A stretch of 64,000 nucleotides of DNA from Marinimicrobium sp. C6131 (GCF_026153455.1 NZ_CP110629.1:1736001-1800000); one strand, 5' to 3'. Counted from the first letter of the stretch, positions 26,490 through 34,517 are shown. Notes: generated by a model from the letters alone, not told the origin. Made by a program: numbers and translations.

Positions 26490-27386
26490 TCAGTTGGGCA
26501 CCGGCTCATCGACGCGGGGTTGTTGGCCGCGCAGCACAGTGTTGTCGTTATAGGATTGGCGCTGATCAATTACCGCCGGCCGGGACAGCTCGTCGATGTC
26601 GATCTGTCCGGACTGGGCGTAGGCGTCCAGGGCGTTCTGCCAACAGGTCAGCTCAATGGCTTTTTCCTCGATACCGCGCTCGCGCATCAGGTTGGCGGTC
26701 TTCGGAACCGACAGTGGATCACTCACGCCCCAGTCGGCGGAGCTGTCGACGATAATGCGTTCCGGCCCGTACTTGCGGACCACCTCCACCATCCGTTCGG
26801 AGCCCATCTTGGTATTGGGGTAGATGGTGAAGGCCGCCCAGGCGCCGCTGTTCAGTACATCGTCCACGGTCTCTTCGTTGTTGTGGTCGATGACCAGCTT
26901 CTCCATGGGCACGCCGATTTCCCGCGCCACATCAATGGAGCGGATGATGCCGTTTTTCTTGTCCCGGTGGGGGGAGTGCACCATCACCACCATGTCGTGC
27001 TCGACGGCGAATTCCAGTTGGCGCTGATAGATGTACTCTTCCGCCGGAGTAATCTCGTCATAGCCGATTTCCCCAATCGCCACGACCCCCTCTTTCAGGG
27101 CAAAGTTGGGCAGGATTTCCAGCGCCTCACGGGCCAGGCCTTCGTTGTTGGCCTCTTTGGAGTTGATGCCGATGGTGCAGTAGTGGGCGATGCCGAACTG
27201 CGAGGCGCGGAAGCGCTCCCAGCCCACCAGGCTGGCGAAGTAATCGATGAAGCTGCCCACGTTGGTGCGCGGCTGGCCCATCCAGAAGGCCGGCTCGATG
27301 ACCGCGCGAATGCCCGCGGCGGCCATGTTCTGGTAATCGTCGGTGGTGCGACTGCTCATATGAATATGCGGGTCAAAGTACTGCAT
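26490..27386 (-). CDS. eboB: EboB: TatD-like metal hydrolase of the ebo cluster
   Basis: A 298-residue metal-dependent amidohydrolase-fold protein of the TatD type. Metal ligands are visible: 'FDPHIHM' (HxH), 'GEIGYDE' (Glu), 'HSPHRDK' (His), 'IDHNNEE' (His) and 'DSSADWG' (Asp). I chose ATG 27386, with AGAGG seven bases before it; a GTG two codons upstream is possible. The ebo version differs from the TatD nuclease in context and probably acts on a small molecule. Confidence 0.87.
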   Translation of the reverse strand: MQYFDPHIHMSSRTTDDYQNMAAAGIRAVIEPAFWMGQPRTNVGSFIDYFASLVGWERFRASQFGIAHYCTIGINSKEANNEGLAREALEILPNFALKEGVVAIGEIGYDEITPAEEYIYQRQLEFAVEHDMVVMVHSPHRDKKNGIIRSIDVAREIGVPMEKLVIDHNNEETVDDVLNSGAWAAFTIYPNTKMGSERMVEVVRKYGPERIIVDSSADWGVSDPLSVPKTANLMRERGIEEKAIELTCWQNALDAYAQSGQIDIDELSRPAVIDQRQSYNDNTVLRGQQPRVDEPVPN

Positions 27387-27419
27387 AAGCACGCCTCTGT
27401 TATTCGGGTACGTTATTGA

Positions 27420-28331
27420 TCAAGCGGACGGCCGCTCGGCAAACAGGGGCGCAAACTGCGCCTGTTCGGAGCGCCCTGCGGTCGCGTTTTGCCAGTAGGG
27501 TAACACTTTCGGGTCGGCCGGCTCGACCGACGCCAGCCACTGCGCCTGCCCGGCACGGGCGGCGGCGAGCAGCATGGCCTGCTGTTCCATCGTGGTGGCC
27601 TCGGGCCAGTGGGTGTCGAGAAACTGGCGGACCCGCTCCGGGTGGTGAGGCCCCAGGCAGAGCCAGAGCCCAAGGTGGTAGTGGCGTCCGGCGCTGTGGC
27701 GCTCCTCGGCCCAGTCCAACGCCATCCGGGTCAGTTCGGGGGTGAGCCGCTGATCCAGCCCGGATACCCGGTACAGCGGGCAATCCAGAAACAGCGCCTT
27801 GATCACCAACTGGTGCCAGGCGGTATCGTCAAAGTGGGTGACCGGATACGGCGAGTCCAGGGCAACGGCTTCAAATACCGTCAACATATTGGTACGGCAG
27901 GCCTCGGCCGCCCGCCAGGTAAAACGCTCGCCGCGAGGCAGCAGGGGCAGGCTTCGGTAGAGCGCGCAGGTCTCCCCCTCGTCGGCAAAGCGGAACAATG
28001 CCTCGAATTCCTCGGCAAAGCTCGCCTGCTCCAGGTCGGGACGCACCAGAATCAGGTTGATGCGCAGCAGCTCGAGCCGGTTCCAGGCCCGGGGGCTCCA
28101 GCCCGGCAGGGCCCCCTCGGCAGCGGCCAGCTCCGTGTCGGTCAATCCCAGGGGCTGGCGTTTGGCGTGCCGGCTGGCCATGGCCAACAGATTGGCAAAG
28201 GCCTGGCCTCGTGCACCGTCGACTATCTGGCTCTGCGCCTTGGTCCAGAAGGCCCGAGCGGGCTCAGTCAGATGTTCATCCAACAACGCCTGCAATAATT
28301 GATGTACTGAATACTCCGAAGCCACTGCCAC
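27420..28331 (-). CDS. eboA: EboA domain protein, first gene of the ebo cluster
   Basis: A 303-residue soluble protein rich in helix and Leu/Ala/Arg. The features seen in EboA proteins are present: 'RAWNRLELLRINLIL' near the middle, 'YRSLPLLPRGERFTWRAAE', and 'SPYPVTHFDDTAWHQLVIKA'. The start is GTG at 28331 (another GTG two codons later); no in-frame ATG exists upstream. EboA has no known activity but is the marker gene of ebo clusters. It is followed by eboB after 33 bases. Confidence 0.85.
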   Translation of the reverse strand: MAVASEYSVHQLLQALLDEHLTEPARAFWTKAQSQIVDGARGQAFANLLAMASRHAKRQPLGLTDTELAAAEGALPGWSPRAWNRLELLRINLILVRPDLEQASFAEEFEALFRFADEGETCALYRSLPLLPRGERFTWRAAEACRTNMLTVFEAVALDSPYPVTHFDDTAWHQLVIKALFLDCPLYRVSGLDQRLTPELTRMALDWAEERHSAGRHYHLGLWLCLGPHHPERVRQFLDTHWPEATTMEQQAMLLAAARAGQAQWLASVEPADPKVLPYWQNATAGRSEQAQFAPLFAERPSA

Positions 28332-28360
28332 TACCCATAAATCATATAATTAGACGATCG

Positions 28361-28366
28361 ATTATA
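28361..28366 (-). promoter_or_regulatory. Putative -10 box for the ebo operon
   Basis: On the minus strand a perfect TATAAT lies 30 bases before the eboA start, preceded by GCG. No good -35 hexamer is found at 16-18 bases, so an activator may be needed. No other promoter-like site stands out in the 204-base gap to the FKBP gene. Confidence 0.4.
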
Positions 28367-28535
28367 CGCAAACGACCAAGGGTAATCGAGTCATCCCAAG
28401 AAGGTAACCCCCAGAATCGTAAGGAATCGTTTAACCCGGCGGCCCCACTCCGCCCCGTTACCCAGGCTTATACAATTGCAATTCGGGGCATTTTCGGCAA
28501 AGCTTGCGCTTTTTAGCAATCTGAACGACAAGCCT

Positions 28536-28964
28536 ATGCCCTCCAAAAAGCTCAACAAAGGCTCCTCCGGCCAGAATCGCAAAGCCAGCGAACAGTACAT
28601 GGACAAGTTCCGCCAGAAGCCCGGCGTGGTGGAAACCGATTCCGGGCTGCTCTACCGGGAGGTGGAGCCCGGCCAGGGCCTGACGCCCACCATGGACGAT
28701 AAAGTGGTAGTCAACCAACGCATCCAATTGGTCAACGGCAAAGTGATTGGCGACACCTATCAGGAGGGGATGCCCGATACCTTCTGGATGAAAGAAGCCA
28801 TTGCCGGTATTCAGGAGGGGTTACAACTGATGCGGGAAGGCGCCCGCTACGAGTTCGTGGTTCCCCCGGAGCTGGCCTGGGGCAAGAAGGGTGTGGGCAA
28901 CAAAATCGGGCCCAATGCGGTGTTGATCTTCGACCTGCGCCTGATGGAAGTGGCGTTCGACTAG
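28536..28964 (+). CDS. FKBP-type peptidyl-prolyl isomerase
   Basis: A 142-residue cytoplasmic FKBP, starting at ATG 28536; an upstream in-frame start (28476) adds residues unlike the family. Helical N-terminal segment 'EQYMDKFRQKPGVVETDSGL' is followed by the FKBP fold: 'PTMDDKVVVNQRIQLVNGKV', 'IAGIQEGLQLMREGARYEFV', 'ELAWGKKGVGNKIGPNAVLI', 'FDLRLMEV'. The GxxIGPNAVLIF pattern is the active-site strand. It catalyses cis-trans isomerisation of X-Pro bonds during folding. Convergent with the GH28 gene; signal peptide absent. Confidence 0.85.
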   Translation: MPSKKLNKGSSGQNRKASEQYMDKFRQKPGVVETDSGLLYREVEPGQGLTPTMDDKVVVNQRIQLVNGKVIGDTYQEGMPDTFWMKEAIAGIQEGLQLMREGARYEFVVPPELAWGKKGVGNKIGPNAVLIFDLRLMEVAFD

Positions 28965-28994
28965 CACCGGCACAGCATGGCGCTGCACCGGTGC
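28964..28994. terminator. Possible hairpin between convergent FKBP and GH28 genes
   Basis: Outer arms GCACCGG / CCGGTGC with an inner CAGC...GCTG pairing lie between the two converging genes. There is no clear U-tract on either strand, so termination is only a guess. Confidence 0.3.
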
Positions 28995-29006
28995 CCACTT
29001 CGAGTG

Positions 29007-30449
29007 TTACAACTGCAGTGGTTCGCCGTTGAGACTCACGGACTCGGTCTCGATGGAGGAGACATTTTCCAGAATACCCAACTCATCGGCATGCTTGATG
29101 GTGACATCGTGTAACGTCACCCCGCTGATGGGCGCGCGCTCAAAGCCGCGCAGATGGAATACCCGCTCGGCATTGTCCACCACCATATTGCTGACATGGA
29201 GGTCCTTCACCTCTGGCAGGTAATCTCCGGCATCCCCTTCCTCATAGTAGAAGTTGATCACGAAGACATCTTTCACCTGTCCAATCACGATATCCCGAAT
29301 GGCGATATTCTCGATCAGCCCGCCACGCACCGAATTGGTTTTGATGCGCACCGCGCGGTCCAGCACCGGGCTGTCCATATGACAGCGACGGGCAAACACA
29401 TTGCGCGCACCGCCCGAGATTTCACTGCCAATCACCACCCCACCGTGACCGGCTCGCATCTGGCAATCCTGAATCACAATATTCTGGATTGGTGTGGCCA
29501 GACGACGGCCATCGGCGTTTCGACCGGATTTGAGTGCAATGCAGTCATCCCCGGTATCGAACAGGCATTTTTCGATCAACACGCGGTTGCAGGACTCGGG
29601 GTCACAACCATCGGAGTTCGGCCCGTGACTGACGCACTGCACGCCGCGCACAATCACGTCTTCAGACAGCACGGGATTGATCAGCCAGAAGGGGGAGTTG
29701 CGGATGGTCACGCCTTCGATCAGTACGCGTTTACAGCGGTAAGGCTGAACAAAGGGCGGACGCAGGTAGTTGTCCTCGAACACCCGCTCATCCACCGGCA
29801 CACCTTGTTCTGCCATTTCAAACAGCGGCGTGCGGGTGTGCTTCTGATCCTCTACCGGATCAATGGGCCACTGAGCGCGGCTCCACTTACCCTTCCAGGG
29901 CCACCAGACGGTATTGGAGCCATTGCCCTCCAGCACACCCTCGCCTGTCACCGCGATGTTTTCCTGCTCGTAGGCGTAAATCAGCGGCGAGTACCCCATC
30001 AGTTCCACCCCTTCCCAGCGGGTCATCACATAGGGCTTGTAGCGCTCCGGGTCCGTGTAGAACGAGAGTACGGCCCCTTTCTGCAAGTGCAGATTGACGT
30101 TGGATTTCAGGTGCACCGGGCCGGTGTTGAACTGCCCTGCCGGAATCACCACCCGGCCACCGCCGGCGGCGGCACAGGCCTCAATGGCGTTGGCAATGGG
30201 ACTGGTATTATCGGTTTCGCCATCGCCCTTGCCACCGAACTCGGTGACAGGGAAATCCCGGTTCGGGAAGTCCGTTCGCGCGATACGGTTGATGATGTCG
30301 TCGGCCTCGGCCCAGAGGGCCTCGTCACGTCCCGCGTAAGCGGGGGCTGCAGGCGATGTGGTGTTACAGCCGGCCACGGGCAGTAATCCCAAGGCACAGG
30401 AAGACAGACCCAGCGCCTTCAGGCTGCCGCGTTTCTGTAGATCGATCAT
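29007..30449 (-). CDS. GH28 polygalacturonase-type lipoprotein
   Basis: A 480-residue right-handed beta-helix enzyme of glycoside hydrolase family 28, which cleaves pectin (polygalacturonate or related chains). The N-terminus is a lipoprotein signal with lipobox 'VAGC' (Cys28), so it should be membrane-anchored. All GH28 catalytic motifs are seen: 'NSDGCD' (278-283, Asp280), 'GDDC' (Asp301, Asp302), 'GHGG' (His335) and 'RIK' (368-370). 'FGGKGDGETDNTSPIANAI' is the usual start. No other pectinase or pectin transporter is adjacent. Confidence 0.92.
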   Translation of the reverse strand: MIDLQKRGSLKALGLSSCALGLLPVAGCNTTSPAAPAYAGRDEALWAEADDIINRIARTDFPNRDFPVTEFGGKGDGETDNTSPIANAIEACAAAGGGRVVIPAGQFNTGPVHLKSNVNLHLQKGAVLSFYTDPERYKPYVMTRWEGVELMGYSPLIYAYEQENIAVTGEGVLEGNGSNTVWWPWKGKWSRAQWPIDPVEDQKHTRTPLFEMAEQGVPVDERVFEDNYLRPPFVQPYRCKRVLIEGVTIRNSPFWLINPVLSEDVIVRGVQCVSHGPNSDGCDPESCNRVLIEKCLFDTGDDCIALKSGRNADGRRLATPIQNIVIQDCQMRAGHGGVVIGSEISGGARNVFARRCHMDSPVLDRAVRIKTNSVRGGLIENIAIRDIVIGQVKDVFVINFYYEEGDAGDYLPEVKDLHVSNMVVDNAERVFHLRGFERAPISGVTLHDVTIKHADELGILENVSSIETESVSLNGEPLQL

Positions 30450-30607
30450 GTTTTCTATCCCGTCGGTTGATTGACTTTAATAAGTATTTGTTATGAGTCG
30501 TCCGTGATCAGAGCCTTGCCTGTATACGGCAAAGCCTTGGGGAATAGTGAGACAAAGTGGGGGGAGTTTCAAGAAGTAGGCACAGGAAATGGGGCAGAGT
30601 CATGAAT

Positions 30608-30645
30608 ATAAAAAAGCCCCACCTCTTTCGAGGTGGGGCTTTTTG
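30608..30645 (-). terminator. Rho-independent terminator after tRNA-Arg
   Basis: A perfect 11-base stem AGCCCCACCTC / GAGGTGGGGCT with a TTTC loop, flanked by A-runs on one side and T-runs on the other, so it could work in both directions. It lies just beyond the 3' end of tRNA-Arg on the minus strand. Confidence 0.85.
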
Positions 30646-30649
30646 TATG

Positions 30650-30726
30650 TGGCGCACTCGGGAGGATTCGAACCTCCGACCGCTCGGTTCGTAGCCGAGT
30701 ACTCTATCCAGCTGAGCTACGAGTGC
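30650..30726 (-). tRNA. tRNA-Arg(ACG)
   Basis: Cloverleaf on the minus strand with acceptor GCACTCG/CGAGTGC, D-arm GCTCAGCTGGATAGAGT, anticodon stem CTCGG/CCGAG with loop CTACGAA (anticodon ACG, read as inosine), T-loop GGTTCGAATCC, discriminator G and an encoded CCA end. Confidence 0.95.
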
Positions 30727-30743
30727 GTCGTCAACGGGGGCGA

Positions 30744-30772
30744 ATATTAGAGATCTGAAGGCGGTTCGTCAA
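30744..30772 (-). promoter_or_regulatory. Sigma-70 promoter of tRNA-Arg
   Basis: On the minus strand TTGACG, a 17-base spacer and TAATAT lie 18 bases upstream of the tRNA 5' end. Confidence 0.7.
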
Positions 30773-30810
30773 GTGTTTGATTGGAAAAAGTTTTTTTTGG
30801 AGATGGGTTT

Positions 30811-30928
30811 CGGCGGATGCGCTTCGCTCCGATGCGTCGGACCGATCCGCCCTACGGCCGAGCGCAGCGGTATAAACCTGCGTAGGGCGGATCGGTCCGA
30901 CGCATCGGAGCCGTAGGCGCATCCGCCG
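30811..30928. repeat. Extragenic palindrome, GGCGGATGCGC family
   Basis: Arms 30811-30855 and 30881-30928 are nearly perfect inverted repeats, each with an outer CGGCGGATGCGC and an inner block ending GATCCGCCCTACG; the only mismatch is a TTCG versus CTACGG bulge. A related but shorter palindrome lies at 40579-40683. No gene overlaps it. Confidence 0.8.
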
Positions 30929-30952
30929 GTGAGGTTGGGTGGGGATATACCA

Positions 30953-31018
30953 GGGCACATCCATGTGCCCTGTCCCTGCGGGACGCCTTCGGCGGTACCG
31001 AATGCTCCCGGCATTCGG
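30953..31018. repeat. Three-hairpin element, relative of the insert at 24089
   Basis: Successive hairpins GGGCACAT-cc-ATGTGCCC, GTCCC-tgc-GGGAC, GCC-ttc-GGC, and CCGAATGC-tcccg-GCATTCGG. Loop bases and order match the insert at 24089-24155, while stem bases differ and still pair. This suggests a family of structured, possibly mobile, extragenic elements. Confidence 0.5.
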
Positions 31019-31057
31019 TCGAACCCGGCGAGGCTTCTCACCCTCCCCTAACGGCCA

Positions 31058-31089
31058 TAAAAAAACCGCCCCCTTCCGGGGACGGTTTT
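31058..31089 (-). terminator. Rho-independent terminator after tRNA-Ser
   Basis: On the minus strand AAACCGTCCCC-ggaa-GGGGGCGGTTT followed by a run of T; one bulge in the stem. It sits five bases past the 3' end of tRNA-Ser. Confidence 0.75.
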
Positions 31090-31093
31090 TGTA

Positions 31094-31181
31094 TGGCGGT
31101 GAGGGAGGGATTCGAACCCTCGAACGGTTTCCCGTTACACACTTTCCAGGCGTGCGCCTTCAGCCACTCGGCCACCTCACC
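31094..31181 (-). tRNA. tRNA-Ser(GGA)
   Basis: An 88-base class II tRNA on the minus strand: acceptor GGTGAGG/CCTCACC, anticodon loop CTGGAAA (anticodon GGA), a long variable arm (AACGGGAAACCGTT), T-loop GGTTCGAATCC, discriminator G and encoded CCA. Its first 22 bases plus 22 bases of leader are duplicated upstream at 31279-31322. Confidence 0.95.
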
Positions 31182-31203
31182 GTAAAATCGAATTGTCTGT
31201 TCT
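31160..31203. repeat. 44-base direct repeat, copy A (5' end of functional tRNA-Ser)
   Basis: Identical to 31279-31322. Read on the minus strand it starts AGAACAGACAATTCG and runs into the acceptor and D-arm of tRNA-Ser. This copy belongs to the intact tRNA. Confidence 0.9.
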
Positions 31204-31278
31204 AAATGAGCTTCCTGCTATTCTGGTCGAGGCGCCCGCGGCGTGCGCGTTACCGCCCCTTCGGGCGTTGCCTTCGGC
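31204..31278. other. 75-base segment between the two 44-base repeats
   Basis: GC-rich hairpins CGCCC-cttc-GGGCG and GCC-ttc-GGC resemble the middle part of the element at 30953-31018. It may be a further, partial member that arrived with, or caused, the tRNA-Ser duplication. No coding potential. Confidence 0.35.
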
Positions 31279-31322
31279 TCAGCCACTCGGCCACCTCACC
31301 GTAAAATCGAATTGTCTGTTCT
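31279..31322 (-). pseudogene. tRNA-Ser 5' fragment (44-base direct repeat, copy B)
   Basis: Holds the first 22 bases of tRNA-Ser(GGA) through the D-arm start, then diverges, so it cannot form a tRNA. It lies 119 bases upstream of the intact gene, between that gene and its likely promoter, and should be transcribed as part of the tRNA-Ser leader. Confidence 0.8.
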
Positions 31323-31377
31323 GAGCCAGCGTGTTTTCCTCAAGCCGATTAAACGACCCGCCGTTCAGAGGGTGCGT

Positions 31378-31406
31378 AATGTACACAAGTGGCGTGCTAA
31401 ACGCAA
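31378..31406 (-). promoter_or_regulatory. Putative tRNA-Ser promoter
   Basis: On the minus strand TTGCGT, a 17-base spacer and TACATT. It sits directly upstream of the tRNA fragment, about 200 bases from the intact tRNA-Ser, consistent with the promoter having been displaced by the duplication. Confidence 0.45.
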
Positions 31407-31408
31407 CG

Positions 31409-31972
31409 CTATTGGCCCGGCCAGGGGTGAAAAAATGTCTCTGGATTCACTGACTTGGGAGGCTGGGGTGGTTTGGCGGGGGTGCCCAGGTAGAGGAAGC
31501 CCACGATCTGTTCCAGCTCGCCGACGCCCAGCCCTTCATTCACCACCGGATGGTAAGTCATGGCTCCGGTCCGCCAGAAGGCACCTACCCCCTGGGCGAA
31601 GGCGGCGTTGAGCATGTTCTGGACCGCCGCTCCGGCCGAAATCAGTTGCTCTACGTGGGGCACCTTGGGGTTCTGCCGGCAGGCGGCGATGGCCACCAGA
31701 ATCAGCGGCGCGCGGCGCGGCTTGGCCCGAAGGGACTGCTGGTCGGGTTCAGGCGTGTCCGGAGCGTCTTTCAATGCGGCCTGCACAAACAGATCGCCCA
31801 GTCGATCCAGCCCCTCCCCTTCAACCACCAGAAAGCGCCAGGGCTGCATCAGGCCGTGATCGGCGGCACGCAGCGCCGCACGATAAATGGCATCCCGCTG
31901 TGCATCACTGGGAGCCGGTTCAGTCAACTTGGGAGAAGAAACCCGTTGGTGCAATACGTCTAGTGCGTGCAT
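31409..31972 (-). CDS. Nitroreductase family protein (YdjA-like)
   Basis: A 187-residue FMN-dependent oxidoreductase of the small YdjA-type nitroreductases, which reduce nitro compounds or related substrates with NAD(P)H. Features: 'HQRVSSPKLTEPAPSDAQRD' at the N-terminus (Arg/Ser FMN phosphate contacts), 'RAADHGLMQPWRFLVV', and 'GAAVQNMLNAAFAQGVGAFW'. Length is normal for YdjA. The physiological substrate is unknown. Confidence 0.87.
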   Translation of the reverse strand: MHALDVLHQRVSSPKLTEPAPSDAQRDAIYRAALRAADHGLMQPWRFLVVEGEGLDRLGDLFVQAALKDAPDTPEPDQQSLRAKPRRAPLILVAIAACRQNPKVPHVEQLISAGAAVQNMLNAAFAQGVGAFWRTGAMTYHPVVNEGLGVGELEQIVGFLYLGTPAKPPQPPKSVNPETFFHPWPGQ

Positions 31973-32233
31973 AGGAGCCTGCGTTCAGATGAATGGGGCG
32001 GGCATGATAACATGACAGCATCCGTTGATTTAGGCGCCATTTAGGCGCGGTTAAGCGCTGTTCGTGGACTTTTCGTGTAAAAAAACGTCTAATAGGTCCC
32101 TCAGGGACTGATACGCGACTCCAGGACCGACCTTGCCGATTGAAAACCATCCGGCGCCCTCACGCTCCCCAGAGACTCTATTTAAAGAGCGTATCGCGTC
32201 GAGCAGGACAGCACACAAGGTTTCCCGATAACA

Positions 32234-33625
32234 ATGACTAAGAACTCAGCGCACAAAAAGCCCGAAGAGGCCCAGGCGGAATCACCGCTTCACCAATACT
32301 ATTTTCGATCACTGATCTGCTTTGCCGCCGCAGGTACGCTGGCCTCCTACATTGAGTGGTCGGCTATCCAGCCCGTGTATATTGGCACCATTGTTTTTCT
32401 GCTTCTATACACCTACCTGACCTACCACTTCACCCACACTCTGGATCGCGAAAAACTCAGCCGTGTGACCCGCTATCTGTCCTGGGCCGACGCGGCGTTG
32501 ATCGGGCTGGTACTCAGCCTGACCAACTTCAGCCTGTTACCACTGGCGTTATTTCTGACCATGATCCAGTTCAACGCGCTGCTGACCGGTGGACTGCGGC
32601 GTTGGGTGGAGGACAACGTCGCCTTTGCCGTGGGTATTCTGCTCAGCTTTCTGGTGCACAAGCCACAGTGGGTGTTCAGCAGCAGCATTGAAATCAGTGC
32701 GGCCAGTCTGATTGGCATCATCACCTATTTTCTGGCGTATGCCCTGTACATGCACCAGCGAATGCGCCGCCTGATCATGAACCAGATGAAGCTGGAGAAT
32801 GAGCAGAAATGGCACAAGATCCGCTCGTACAAACTGTCCCGGTACCTGCCGCCGCCGGTATGGCGCGCGATCAATCAGGGCAAGGACCATATGCTTCAGG
32901 CGGAGCGCAAGCGTATCACCGTGTTCTTCTCGGACATCAAGAACTTCAGCCAGCTGTCAGAAGAAATGGAAGCCGAAGCCCTCACGGAACTGCTCAACCA
33001 CTACCTGACCGAAATGTCGAAAATCATCACCCACTTTGGCGGCACTATCGACAAGTTTATGGGTGACGGCATTATGGTCATGTTCGGTGACAGCAACAGC
33101 AAAGGCGTCAAACAGGACTGCATGAACTGTGTCTCCATGGCCATCGCCATGAAAAAACGCATGAAATCCCTGCAGCAGGAGTGGTACAACCAGGGCATCA
33201 AAAAGCCCCTGCAGATCCGGATGGGCATGAACACCGGTTACTGTACGGTCGGCACCTTCGGTACCTCAAGCCACCTGGACTACACCGTGCTGGGCACTCA
33301 CGTGAACCTGGCCAGCCGCCTGGAGTCCGCCGCACAGCCGGACGAAATCCTGATTTCCCACGAGACCTGGTCGCTGGTCAAGGACGCCGTCATGTGTCAG
33401 GACAAGGGCGAAATCACGGTGAAGGGCTTCAGCCAACCGGTAAAGGTCTACCAGGTAGCCGGTTTCCGCAAGGACATGGGTAAAAACCAGAGCTTCTTTG
33501 AGGATCGCGCCGAAGGCTTCTCCATGTACCTGGACCTGGAGAAAGTGCGCAACTATGAAAAGGCCAAGGTGATCAAGGCGTTGCAGACCGCCGCCGAAAA
33601 ACTCAAGGATAAGGTCATCGTATAG
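32234..33625 (+). CDS. Membrane-bound class III adenylate cyclase
   Basis: A 463-residue protein with about six membrane helices (residues 25-173) and a class III cyclase domain (225-415). The catalytic set is complete: metal-binding Asp234 ('FFSDIKNF') and Asp278 ('MGDGIMVMFG'), adenine-selecting Lys274 and Asp349 ('LDYTVLG'), and transition-state Asn358 and Arg362 ('VNLASRLE'). It should make cAMP from ATP at the inner membrane. The helical linker 'RLIMNQMKLENEQKWHKIRS' probably passes a signal to the cyclase. The ligand sensed is unknown. Confidence 0.9.
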   Translation: MTKNSAHKKPEEAQAESPLHQYYFRSLICFAAAGTLASYIEWSAIQPVYIGTIVFLLLYTYLTYHFTHTLDREKLSRVTRYLSWADAALIGLVLSLTNFSLLPLALFLTMIQFNALLTGGLRRWVEDNVAFAVGILLSFLVHKPQWVFSSSIEISAASLIGIITYFLAYALYMHQRMRRLIMNQMKLENEQKWHKIRSYKLSRYLPPPVWRAINQGKDHMLQAERKRITVFFSDIKNFSQLSEEMEAEALTELLNHYLTEMSKIITHFGGTIDKFMGDGIMVMFGDSNSKGVKQDCMNCVSMAIAMKKRMKSLQQEWYNQGIKKPLQIRMGMNTGYCTVGTFGTSSHLDYTVLGTHVNLASRLESAAQPDEILISHETWSLVKDAVMCQDKGEITVKGFSQPVKVYQVAGFRKDMGKNQSFFEDRAEGFSMYLDLEKVRNYEKAKVIKALQTAAEKLKDKVIV

Positions 33626-33666
33626 CTGCGGTCAGGCGGATGAACACCCGCCTGAGCAGCGTTTGC

Positions 33667-34497
33667 CTACTGACGCACCAGGCGCTCAAAGCCGGGGACA
33701 GGCCCCGGCGCGGAGCTGCGCCAGGGGTTGATATCCAACCCGCCGCGACGAGTGTAGCGCGCGAACACCGTCAGAAACTCCGGCTGACAGCGCGCCTGTA
33801 GATCGACAAACATCCGCTCAACGCAGTGTTCGTGAAAGTCCTGATGTTCGCGAAACGACACCACGTACTTCAGCAAACCCTCTCGTTCGATTTTCGGACC
33901 GCGATAATGAATTTCCACCGTGGCCCAATCCGGCTGACCGGTGACCGGGCAATTGCTCTTCAACAGATGACTGTGCAGCCGCTCTTCCACCCATTCCGCG
34001 CCTGTGGCAAGCAACTCGGGCGCCGGGTGGTAGTGCTCGATGGTAACCGGCAACGCGTCGATACACTCCCCGCCCGCCTCGGCAATCGGCAGTTGAGCAT
34101 CCGCCACCGGCTCAAGCTGAACGCTGACATCCGCACCGGCGGCCGCACTCAAGTCCTGGATCATCTGCGCCCGCACCTGCTCCTGCCCGGCAAAGCGGCT
34201 TTGATTGTAAGAGTTCAGATACAGCTTGAATGATTTGGACTCAATCAGGTTCGGACTGGTGCACGGCAATCGAAATTGCGCGACGGCGACGATGGGCTTA
34301 CCGCACTCATCCAACCAGGAGACCTCATAGCCGGTCCAGAGGTCGGTGCCATAAAACGGCAGCGCCGACTCACTCAACCCCAGGGACGCCCGAGTCTCGA
34401 CCCGGGCGATGGGAAACAACAACCCGGGGTCATAGCTCGAGGCGTAGGCCGTCTGCTGCCCGAGCGGTCCATGACTGTTGGATGTGTGCTCACTCAT
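33667..34497 (-). CDS. queF: NADPH-dependent preQ0 reductase QueF
   Basis: QueF reduces 7-cyano-7-deazaguanine (preQ0) to preQ1 in queuosine synthesis. The 276-residue protein is of the long, two-domain type (E. coli, 282). Motifs: 'ESKSFKLYLNSYNQSRF' for NADPH and substrate binding and 'CPVTGQPDWATVEIHYRG' with the nucleophilic Cys. I chose ATG 34497 ('MSEHTSNSHGPLGQQTAY'); an upstream start would add 29 basic residues unlike the family. Confidence 0.93.
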   Translation of the reverse strand: MSEHTSNSHGPLGQQTAYASSYDPGLLFPIARVETRASLGLSESALPFYGTDLWTGYEVSWLDECGKPIVAVAQFRLPCTSPNLIESKSFKLYLNSYNQSRFAGQEQVRAQMIQDLSAAAGADVSVQLEPVADAQLPIAEAGGECIDALPVTIEHYHPAPELLATGAEWVEERLHSHLLKSNCPVTGQPDWATVEIHYRGPKIEREGLLKYVVSFREHQDFHEHCVERMFVDLQARCQPEFLTVFARYTRRGGLDINPWRSSAPGPVPGFERLVRQ

Positions 34498-34517
34498 AAC
34501 GCCCCTACCCTGAAAAG

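Noticed and set aside
25827..27419. A 530-codon open frame on the plus strand opposite eboB and eboD
   Set aside because: It is antisense to two genes with clear catalytic motifs and its own translation is His/Val-rich with no family features; it reflects GC-rich codon bias.
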